Source of the DNA: Prinia subflava
Taxonomy: Eukaryota > Chordata > Aves > Passeriformes > Cisticolidae
DNA: 64,000 bases
Assembly (NCBI RefSeq): GCF_021018805.1
Contig: NC_086258.1
Span: 15,772,692 to 15,836,691, forward strand
Reading direction: 5' to 3'
Shown here: positions 1 to 9,447 of the stretch, one piece after another
How positions within the stretch are numbered: the stretch's first letter is position 1
Layout: each line of letters begins with the position of its first letter
The notes under the pieces: generated by a model
What the model saw: only the letters and a program-made list of their open reading frames with translations
What the model was told of the DNA's origin: nothing
Database searches by the model: none
Translations under genes and position numbers: made by a program

Positions 1-1013
1 CCTAATGCTATCAATCTGGTGCAAACACATGGCATCCCAGGCTCCCTGCACATGCAGCCAGGGATTCCCACTGACTCCAACACGCTCTCAGGCTGAGTCT
101 CTTGGGGGCAGTAAAAACAGCGGAATGAAATTGTGCCCTGACTGCCTCTGATAAAAGAGATCTCCTTGGAAAACAACTTCGCAAATAATATTCAGGGTGT
201 TTGATAACCTGGATTCGTTTTCCTGCTATTTTCATACACTTTACTCTTCACATATCAGAAGCAGTGAGTGTCACAGACCCTTTCTTCTAACATATTGTAG
301 TATCGTATTCTATATATTGTATTAAAACACAGCTCTCAGCAGAAAAATTCTGTTTTCTTCTGTTTTCCTACCACTTGTCTAGATTATTTCACCTGGATTA
401 GTGAATATATATTAGTGAAATAGTTTTTACTAATAATAAAACACTAATATAGTGTTCTCGTTCATTAAATGTATATAATTAATTCATTGTATTAGTGTTC
501 TACTAACACTACATTACTAAAACACTAATATAGTGTTAGTAGAACACTAAAATGGTGTTCTCATTCATTATTAAACACAGAACTACATCAACTTCCAAAT
601 AAGACACAATATACTTCAGTTTGTCATCAGGGTCCTCCATTCTCCTTGAAGGATTCATAGCCTGTGCTAAATAGACAGAGGATGAAGAAAAACGAAACAT
701 GAATAGAAAGAGGATGAAGAAAAAGGAAACATGATCAGGCTGTTTCATAAGTGGGGAATATGGGACAAAGCAAGCTTGTCCAAGGTCAAGCAGGAAGTTT
801 CTGGCATACAAAGGAAATGAATATTGAGCTCATGAATTTCAACTGTTGCGTAACTAATAAGGGACATCCTCCCTTCAGTCTAATCCAGAACACTGAACAG
901 TTTTATTCTACAGCAAAGTCAGATTTACCTTACACGACAAAACAGAGCCATGCTCCAAACCTGTACCTCAGTGAGCCCCTGTAGGAACCACCTTGTCACC
1001 AGCCCCAAATTAC
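1..1013 (-). other. HLF: HLF intron 3 (5' part)
   Basis: This stretch follows the splice donor of HLF exon 3 on the minus strand (GTAATT just left of position 1014) and runs off the window edge. I looked for the last HLF exon, which should open with the conserved DDKYWARRRKNN basic region directly after the exon 3 lysine, and did not find it, so it lies beyond position 1. The interval is AT-rich; the only structure seen is the hairpin and related short repeats at about 400-570. Confidence 0.85.
492..550. repeat. Perfect 20-bp inverted repeat (hairpin)
   Basis: Positions 492-511 are the exact reverse complement of 531-550, separated by 19 bases. The arms contain TTAGTGTTCT and its complement. 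A related block, ACACTAATATAGTGTTCTCGTTCATTA-like, lies at about 440-466, and parts of it recur at 521-537 and 555-570, so the hairpin sits in a small cluster of mutually similar, partly palindromic segments. No coding potential and no recognised transposon ends were seen. It could be a decayed hairpin or MITE-like element, or a local inverted duplication. Confidence 0.75.
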
Positions 1014-1234
1014 CTTCAGGTCATCTGGGATGAAGACTTTGCGAGCTTTCTTAATCATGGGCTGGGGTTTCAGCTCCTCTTCGGAGAACTTGCGCTTGCG
1101 AGGGTCGAACATTTCCTGGCCAGGAATGCTGGACAGAGCAAGATCTGCAGGGTCAGGCTCGTAGCCCACAGGAACTTGGATGGTCTCAGGATCGATGGGG
1201 CTCGGGGTGTTCCTGTTAGCTGGCAGGATCTGAC
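1014..1234 (-). CDS. HLF: HLF exon 3: PAR domain (internal coding exon)
   Basis: Internal coding exon of hepatic leukemia factor, a nuclear PAR-family bZIP transcription factor that binds TTAYGTAA-type D-box sites as a homodimer or with DBP or TEF. The exon reads from 1234 down to 1014 after a TTTCTGTAG acceptor and ends at a GTAATT donor. It is 221 bp, enters in phase 1 (completing a Gly codon) and leaves in phase 0 on Lys. It encodes residues 148-221 of the reading frame starting in exon 1. Visible landmarks are [10 protein letters not shown] near 154-163, [20 protein letters not shown] near 166-185 (the proline- and acid-rich part), and RKRKFSEEE and [13 protein letters not shown] near 193-221. 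The basic clusters RKRK and KKARK look like nuclear-localisation or DNA-contact extension sequence. The match to known HLF is near-identical, so I am very sure of the family and the paralogue. Met189 and Met207 are in-frame internal methionines. Confidence 0.97.
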
Positions 1235-2529
1235 CTACAGAAATACAGCAGAAACACAGCTGGGTTAGAAAAAATGTGTTAGTTGTACCAAAGGATTTTA
1301 GAAGATCTCTACGTGCTTTACAAGCAATAATTCTTTCAGCTTTCCCTTCAGATTTGGTATCTGTGCTTGCTAAATATTAGATTGCCCATTCTGCAAGGTG
1401 CATATTCTGATGCAGAAATGCTAACGGCCTTTATATTCAGAATCTGTTCCTAACTCTGGTTGCTAATCTTGGATTCCCACTGAATCCAACACGGAGTTGC
1501 ACTGGATTGCAGGCAGAAGATTTATTGCTCCAACCTGTGCCACTTCATTAGGATCCCATCCTCAGGAACAGATCATCAGTACTGTCATTAGTTCAGATCC
1601 ATCAGACACTGTAACCCCTTGCAGTTATACCTCTGAGAGAATGTTTCTTTTACAATCAAACGATGTACAGTACTTGCCATAAATAGCAGCTCATGAAAGT
1701 GTACTTTCAGCTGTGCTGAAGCACTCCAAGGAGAATGCTATTTATTCTTTATGAAATCCTACCAGGGATATTCTAACAGCCACTGAAGGAAACCAGCAAC
1801 ATGAAAGGCTACAAAGATGCCTTAAAGATGCTCTGCAAAAATGAAGAAGACACTTATTGATGCTTCATTTCTCTTTTATGGTATATAAAATCTAATAAAA
1901 AGCAGCACATTCCCAGAAAATGAGTGACATACCTCCCATTTTTCTCTTTTTGATTTTAGATAAAGCCTTCAAGATCCTACAGCACCAATTCGGGCACCAT
2001 TCCCACTAAAAAATCCAATTTAAAATCTCAACCAAAGGTTCCAAAAATAGGATCCTGAAGTCAGCTGCCTAAACATGGACTATCCCCGGGAGCAAATTTT
2101 CAGAAGTTTTCACATGCCTCAGAAGTAGAAGCTTCACAGACTTCAGAAGGAGGACTTCTGATTGAAGCAGATATTCTTTTATAATTTTGGCTTTTTGCTA
2201 ATTCACTTTGACTTCAGCGATGGCTTTCATGATAACTACAAAAACATCCTGTGGCTGTGTAATATTTCCTTATTTGTGCCCACATCTGGAATATTTAGGG
2301 TGTAAAACAGTAAACATTACATGCCATTTCTAACTCCAAGGCCAGCATTAACAATGCAGTTTTTATTTTAATAATATGGGAACCACGCGGAAAACGCACC
2401 GGGGGAATTACAGGGCTTGCTAAGGGAGAGCTTTTGTAACTCCTATTTTAGAGCTGATAAAATCAGCTTCCAGGAAAGGCTGGTGAGGGCCGGGGAGAGG
2501 AGAAAAGGAGGATCAAAGTGATGAAAATG

Positions 2530-2995
2530 CAGATGTGGCTGCAGCAGAGGGAGCGGAGGAAGGGATGCTGCACGCGTTGTGCCGCTGCGGAGCGCTGCCG
2601 CCCCTGCCTCGGGACGCGCTGCTGGGAACGCGGCGCTGCCGCTGCCCCCCGTTAATCCGGCCGGGAACCGGCGGTGCCAGCGGCTCCTCCCCGCTCCCGG
2701 GGCTGCCAGCGTGGCGTTTCCAGCTGCCCCCCGTTCGTACAACCGGGAGGCGGCGGTGGCGTTTCCCCTGCCCGCCCGCGGTGCCGCGGGTGACGGGAGC
2801 GCGTCCCCAGCGCGGCGCTCCGGGATGGCCGGGACAGCCCGGGGAGGCTCGGCCCGCACGGCGGCGGCGGCGGGGCCGCTCCTCACAGGCTTCATTCACC
2901 CCCCTGGGGACGGCGGGGTCAGAGCCACCCCTGCCCCGGTGTCACCTCCCGCCCAAGGGACAGGACACACACCCGGACAGCCCTGCCGGCCATGG
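2530..2995. promoter_or_regulatory. Intragenic CpG-rich block in HLF intron 2
   Basis: About 460 bp that is visibly dense in CG dinucleotides and GC-rich, in sharp contrast to the AT-rich intron on its left; a GGAT array begins immediately on its right. It lies 1.3 kb upstream of HLF exon 3 in the sense of HLF transcription. Both strands are largely open, as expected for GC-rich DNA, and the implied proteins (Arg/Ala/Pro-rich) resemble no family I know. It may be an intragenic CpG island, an alternative promoter, or simply GC-rich unmethylated DNA. No transcription start can be assigned from sequence. Confidence 0.5.
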
Positions 2996-3010
2996 GGGCT
3001 GAGCCATCAC

Positions 3011-3509
3011 TGATGGATGCATGGATGGATGGATGGATGGAGGGACGGATGGATGGATGGAGGGAGGGATGGATGGATGGATGGATGGATGGATGGATGG
3101 AGGGATGGATGGATGGATGGATGGATGGATGGATGGAGCGAGGGAGGGAGGGAGGGAGGGAGGGAGGGAGGGATGGATGGATGGATGGATGGATGGATGG
3201 ATGGATGGATGGATGGATGGATGGATGGATGGATGGATGGATGATGGATGGAGGGATGGATGGATGGATGGATGGATGGATGGATGGATGGATGGATGGA
3301 TGGATGAAGGGAGGGAAGGATGGAGGGATGGATGGAGGGAGGGAGGGAAGGATGGAGGGATGGAGGGATGATGGATGGAGGGATGCATTGATGCATGGAT
3401 GGATGCATGGATGCATGGATGGATGCATGGATGCATGGGTGGATGCATTGATGCATGCATGGATGGATGCATGGATGCATGGATGGATGCATGGATGGAT
3501 GCATGGATA
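3011..3509. repeat. (GGAT)n / (GGAG)n / (GGATGCAT)n microsatellite array
   Basis: Roughly 500 bp of almost pure tetranucleotide repeat. The left two-thirds is GGAT interspersed with GGAG blocks (for example GGAGGGAG runs near 3137-3171); the right third (about 3383-3509) is dominated by GCATGGAT-type units. Since the 4-bp period gives a 12-bp translation cycle without stops, all frames on both strands are open, giving false polypeptides of MDGW on the plus strand and IHPS on the minus strand. Confidence 0.97.
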
Positions 3510-4412
3510 GTTTAAGCCTCGTCCAAAGGACAAAAACACAGGGAAAGCTCCTTGGGTGAGTGCCTGTTCTGGAGCAGCCAGGTATTCGTTACTGCAGACA
3601 AATGCACAGATGTACGCACCTAGAATTGGTGTGCATTCTGTAATACAGACAAAATGAAGCAATACATGAGCTCTGAGTACTTTTACAATGTTTCTGGTGA
3701 GCTTGCAGGCTGTTTCTAAAAGTCAAATGGATTGTGAAATCTGGCCCAGCTTTCTAATTGTCCCACGTGAGGGAGCCTGTATTTAAATATTGTGAAGTTC
3801 TTGATATACAGGATCAGTTTGCATATTATCATTTATCTATAACGTGCCATATGACACAATTACATGAGCTCTGTAGTCACGGGCCTCAAGAAATTTTACA
3901 ACATCACCCTGAAAAAAGGGCAAAAATGCTCCTTTTAAACACGGGAAATCGAGGCATTGCATCTTAGCAATGGAAGGCAAAACAAAGAGCAATGCAACTC
4001 CACAGCAGTCTGGGAGAAGACACAGCAGTCAGGGTCCTGCCTTGCTCCCTCCATGCACACACTTCCCTGCCCTAGGAAGCTCTCAGCACTACAGACCTGG
4101 CCCTTCAAAAAACACAAGATGTTCCCGTGCCAGCGAGAAGCTCGTTCAAGGGGAATGGAGTCCACTAAGGCCTGAACAAACCGTGTGTCCAAACACCGTC
4201 ACTAGGAGTCCCGAGAGCGCTGCCCTGTGAGATATCCCACACACCCACACGGCACACACACCTCTGCCAGTCCCTGTTCTGTCATGCTCCTGCAAACGAT
4301 CAGCAACTCCGTCAAAAACAACAGAGTTAACATCGGTACCTCACGCCCCAGGCAGAAAAACCAGAAATGCTTCGTCCAGCATTTTACATTGGGCAACTCT
4401 TGGCACCTGGGA

Positions 4413-4434
4413 TTTTTTTTTTTTTTTTTTTTTT
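4413..4434. repeat. T22 homopolymer tract
   Basis: Twenty-two consecutive T residues followed by ATTCTG. Read on the minus strand, a GACAGAATAAA sequence runs straight into the A-tract, and the adjoining 4440-4640 segment is more GC-rich than its surroundings. This could be the tail of a short retrocopy inserted on the minus strand, but no parent gene was recognised and no target-site duplication was found, so a plain homopolymer is the conservative reading. Confidence 0.8.
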
Positions 4435-7336
4435 ATTCTGTCAAGTTTTGCCAGGAGTGTGAGCCAGGAACCTGTCCTCGTTAGCCTGCTGGCCAGTGGC
4501 CATGACATCTCCGTGGTGCTGGAACTTGCAGTAATCCAAGAGGCCGGCGTGGGCCGTGCTGGCCTTGGCGCTGCGGGAGCGCCGAGCGCGGCCTCGCTCC
4601 GCTCCTCTCCCCGGGTGCGCGCGGCGCTTTCGCTCTGCATCCTCCTGCCAAATTTGTGTGGGGTGTTATTTTTATGCACTGAATTCCTCGCAATCAGAGG
4701 CAGGTCAAATAAGCACAGCAAGCTGAATGTCATGTGCCCAGCAGCAGAATAATCCGCACATCAGCAGGGTTCCCAGCTGTCACAACAGCCACGGAGAGGC
4801 TGCTCGGAGGCTCCCATGCACAAGGAAAAAGGAGGAAACCCACCCTGCAAGGTAAAGCCCCTCAGTGCAGCATCCTTTGCCAGGGCCTGTATTATTTAAA
4901 CACTCTGTGCAGCCAAATTTTCACAACAGTGAAGTGGCTGGACTGTTGAATGTGCTTAAGCTTTGTTCTCAATGGGGGCTGATGACTGCCAAGTGTTTTG
5001 GAAAGAACTTAGCCCCTCTGTTGAAGTTGCTGAAATGAGAACTCTTGAGCTTTAAGCTCTTTTGGAAATCCAGCTGCAGAGCTCCACGGTGGTGGTGGTG
5101 GAAGCAAGCCGGGAACAATTGTTAATGGAAACTTCCCCTCATACCACCCTAGTGATGTGTCTCAACCACGGCCTGGAGAGACCACAACTATGTCAACACT
5201 GCCTTTTGTCTGGAGCCCTTCCCACTTGTACAACTCCACTCAAGCAAGGAGGAGTATGCCAGGACAGACACAGCTCCAGGTGTCTCCTGGCAAAGGGACC
5301 AGCAGGTTCTGACAACCCCAGAAATTCCACTTCCCTAACATCTTGCCTTTGCTAATGCTTTTGGTGTTGCTCTGGCAGATATTAGCATAGTGAAAAATTT
5401 TCTAGAAAAAAGGACTTAAAAGAAAATTTGCTGTTCTAATCCTTCCAATTGTCCTCCTCCTCTCAGCAAGGACTGCCAGTGAGAAGTCCCATGGGAATGG
5501 GAATATTTTCAGTGTGGTTCCTTTTTCACAGAGAAGTGGACTGAGGCCATTCACTTGTGTCATCTAGGAGACCAAACTGCTGGTGAAAAAAAATAGCAGC
5601 TTTAAATTGCTTGCAATAATTAAAATTCACCATTCAAAAGTATAGCAGCACTTTTGTATACCTATAAAACCCCAACTGCTGATCTGGTATCATGGGGAGT
5701 TCAATCACCATATCCTGACTCTTAATTTCCCCTTTTTGAAACATCCCACCTACCAGCTGTGCCCAGGAGAGTGAAGACAGAAATAACCTCTTCAGCTGCA
5801 CTACTGCTTGGCAGACTTCTTATCTGTACTGCAAGAGATCCCTGGTAAATTATGTGGAACACAACTCTGAATCATTCAACTCCCATAGAAATGTGTCTGA
5901 TTTTCAGAAAATCTCCCTTCTCACACTCCTCATCAGCTCAACAGCTGGCTGGAGAACAGCAACAAGAGGAAGAAAAGGGAGTGAAAATGTTCTAATCAAA
6001 ATATTTTTCCCTATTTTTTACACACATTGGAGGCAAATAAAAGAGGAGTTTCCTACTCAATTTATTAGCAGCCCAGAGATAAAACATGTATTTGCTAATA
6101 ATTTTTCTTTATATAAACGGAAGGCACTTTGTGTGTCAGTCAGGCTCTGCAGCACAGTGGTTAAACTGACAGATAATCCTCACCCAGAGCTGCTCCAGAG
6201 CTCTCCCTGTGTGTTTTCCAAGCCATCTATCCCCTTGGCAGCTGGCCAGCTATTTGAGATAGTTCCCTCACTCCAAATCACTGGAGTCCTGGACTGATCT
6301 GTCATCCAGCTCTGCATTAACTCCTTCAGCCTCCAGGAGAAGTTCTCTCACTGCAGAACACATGGCAAAAATGCAGGGATGGAGGCAGGCAAAAATCCCC
6401 ACGGGAAGCAAAGTAAAAGGGGTGTTCTGGAGGTCAAAATTTATCTAAGGACAGCATCTTGGTCAGGTTATCATTGCTCACCTACAATATTATAAGTAAC
6501 CTTTTATCTCTCCTATCTTACTCTGTGTGATTTCCCTGCTATTAGGATTGCAGTTGTTTTCTAGAAACCAAACCATTTAGGTGGATAGGACTAAAGCCAC
6601 AAACTGGAATCCTCCTGCCCTCAATTGGAAGGACAAACCCAACCACTCTCTGCCTTGGGGTGAAGAAGACACTTCACCTCTGGGTGTGTTTATGCAAGCA
6701 GTAATTACAGGAGCTTTATTTTCTTCCCAAGCAACAGGAGATCTGTGTATTTTGACCAGGGCTCCAAGCTGGCACGGACATTCCTCTATTCCTTATCTTA
6801 CACAAACTTGATTCTGCTGAACATGGGGTGACTGCAAACACTTCCTGAGGAAAAAAGATCTCAACCCAATGCAACCACAACATAATTTGCTGCTTTTAAC
6901 ACACACTATAGGACTGGCACACAAAAGTGTTTTGAAAATGTGTACTTTTTAAAGATTTCAGAGTTGTTTACAAACCTTGTACATTTAATTATGAAAGAAT
7001 TGTCATTTCCCCTCTCAGCATTGTGTGCCTCCTGCTCCAGGCCTCTACAGTATTATTCCAGGCAGGACTGGTAGTCTTATTAAGATTTTCTGACACTTCC
7101 CATTAGAGGATGCTGTCCTCAGTTCCTTCAGCCTCTGCCAGATTTCAACCATTCTGTTTGGATTTCTTGTGTGCCAACTGTGTTTCTGCCAAAATGGTTC
7201 TACAGTTTCCTGAAAAAGCTTCCACAAAAAATACTTTGTTTTGAACCTGTTAAAAATTTCTGTCAGACTTTTCACTGCAGTGTACTAGTGGCCTGTGCAC
7301 TGGAAGAGAAGGCAGCTCTTGGGTCAGTGTTACTTC

Positions 7337-7512
7337 AGAGAATCACAGATTTAGATTGGAAAAGCCCTCCAGGATCATCAAGTCCAAGCATTAACCCAGC
7401 ACTGCCAACTACACCACAAAACCACATCTTCAGTGCCACATCTACAGATTTTTTAAAACCTCCAGAGCTGTGATGCAACCCCTTCCCCGGGCAGCACGTT
7501 CCAGCTGTGGGC
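7337..7512 (-). mobile_element. CR1-like LINE fragment, antisense (3' end)
   Basis: The plus strand reads AGAATCACAGATTTAGATTGGAAAAG, then ATCATCAAGTCC and later CCTTCCCCGGGCAGCACGTTCCA. Taken in reverse complement these match the usual avian CR1 3' end (a GGAACANGCTGCCCNGGGAAG block and GGACTTGATGATC followed by TTCCAA). The copy is short, 5'-truncated and diverged. The assignment rests on remembered consensus wording; subfamily is not determined. Confidence 0.75.
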
Positions 7513-9162
7513 ATGCCCAGGCTGGAGGAGAAGGGCAGGATTTCCCTGAGTGATCAGGACTCAGAGCTGAGAAGGTGGCAAGGAGGTGAGGACGACAGGG
7601 ACTGGCAGCCAAAGATGAGAGGGAGAGAGCCTGGAAGGGCAAGGCTGTTCCAGCAGAGTCTGCACGAGTGCATCCAGTAGAAGAGAGGGGAACAGGGCAG
7701 GATCAGCCTGTGCTGGTGGCACAAACACAGCTCCAGATTCCCAAGTGCCACAGGTTGCCCTCAATAAACAAAACACTGGCAAAGCCCCTGTCCCCCTCCA
7801 GCTCCTTACAGGGAGGGCCAGTTGTCATCCTCTGCTCTGTCCCACCAGCAGGACACTGTGGGGTGCTGTCAGATCTATTTCTACTCACTTGCAGTGCCTG
7901 TTGTAAGAGTGGGACGTGAGAAAGTCTAGGTTGTCTTTTCAATTTTTTACAATTACGTGCAAGAGCTGTGTAAGAAGTACAGTCATGGTTGCAACAATCT
8001 TCAAAGTTTCAATCACATACTATCCTACCCAGATTCTTTCCTCCTTAAGGAGAGACAGGTGTTTCATTGATTTTGATTTATCCAAATAAATCCATATAAT
8101 ATTTGCCATAAATTATTCCAGTCTCTTGTACAGAAACAATTCCAGAAATTCCCTCCAGAACTGATAACTACTGTGTCTGTGTGCTTCAGAAACAGCTTTT
8201 TCCCCACAGGACTCCCATGAAAGAAGGGGCAACACTTCTCTTTGCACAGATGAAGAAGTATAGATATTTTAAATCAAATCATCATCCTCTCAGGTTAGCA
8301 TATTGTGTAGGCATTGGCTGCATTTCAAATTGACTCTCATGGGCTTCTGCAGCTGTGGGACACAGGTGAGAGCCACCCAAGGTGTCACACTGAGGTCCTC
8401 ACAAAAAAGGAGGCAAACACATCATGTGACACATCCACAAAATCAAATTAATTCATCATAATTCTGCTGAAGCTTTAAGCAAAGTCCAGTCTCCCCAGAC
8501 AAAATCCTTCAGTTCTTCCTGCCAGATTTTCCCTTCTCCTCCTGCTATTCCCTGCATCCTCTCGCATCTGCAGTAAATGAGGTCAAGATCCAAGATCCTA
8601 CAGACAACCACTTCCTTCCTGAAACGGCCCCGATTCAGCCCAGAGCTGGTCTGAGCTCCACAGGCAAAACGGGAAAAGGGGAAAGAGGAGGATATAATCT
8701 AATTAAAGCCTGCATTTCCAAGGGACAGGGTCTGCAGCCACATGTAGGACCCTGCTTTCCTTATAAAGATCAGCCAAGATGGAATTCAGTGGGGACAGGG
8801 CCTGAAGAGGAGCTGCAGGGAGGAACGTTCACACCGGTATTTAATTTTTATTTACACTTGGCTTAGAAGCATGTCTCAGTTCAAGATGCTTATGTTCTCT
8901 GGTACACTGGAGCTTCTTGACATCCTTTGGCATATTTTTGTTATCTGGCAATTCACATATAGCAAGATTCCTCAAAAAGTACAGTATTTTTTTTCTTAAA
9001 GGGAAGATTCCAGAGAAGCATCAGAACTGTCAACCTGCTCTGAAGGAAAAATGATGAAAAACATCCATTTTCCTTTCCTTGGACAATTATGTACCCAGTT
9101 TTAATAAACTAGTAGATTTTAGACAGAGCCCCTGGTTTAGGTTAACAGCCTGATAGAGAACA

Positions 9163-9447
9163 GAGTCACAGAATCATTGAGGTTGGAAAATATCTCAAAG
9201 ACCATCTAGTCCAGCCTGTGCCCCATCCCCACCTTGTCACTGAGTGCCATGTCCAGGCCCTCCTTGGACATCTCCAGGGACTGGGACTCCAAACCTCCCT
9301 GGGCATCCCCTTCCAAAGCTAAACCACCATTTCACTGCAGAAATTCTTCTGGCATCAAGCACAAACCTCTCCTGGTGCAGCCTGAGGCTGTTTCCTCTTG
9401 CCTTGTCCCTTGTTTTCTGTGAGACCCTCACCTTGCCATAACCTCAC
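9163..9447 (-). mobile_element. CR1-like LINE fragment, antisense (3' end)
   Basis: CACAGAATCATTGAGGTTGG at 9169 followed by AAAGACCATCTAGTCCAGCC is the reverse complement of a CR1 3' terminus (GGCTGGACTAGATGGTCTTT ... CCAACCTCAATGATTCTGTG). Downstream blocks such as CCTCCTTGGACATCTCCAGG and CCTCTCCTGGTGCAGCCTGAGG belong to the same element. It is roughly 285 bp, 5'-truncated and without an intact reading frame. Confidence 0.8.

Noticed and set aside
1..1013. HLF exon 4 (basic region and leucine zipper)
   Set aside because: No minus-strand stretch corresponds to the DDKYWARRRKNN start; the exon must lie outside the window.
2443..3013. Several 128-155-codon frames on both strands
   Set aside because: GC-rich CpG block in which stops are rare; overlapping frames on both strands, no splice context and no resemblance to a known protein.
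2919..3662. Long open frames on both strands giving IHPS-type and MDGW-type repeat proteins
   Set aside because: They are direct translations of the GGAT/GGAG microsatellite, open in every frame because the 12-bp translation cycle contains no stop codon.
5854..6297. 147-codon plus-strand frame in HLF intron 2
   Set aside because: No domain, no CpG island, no recognisable homologue, biased toward common residues; compatible with chance in 64 kb.
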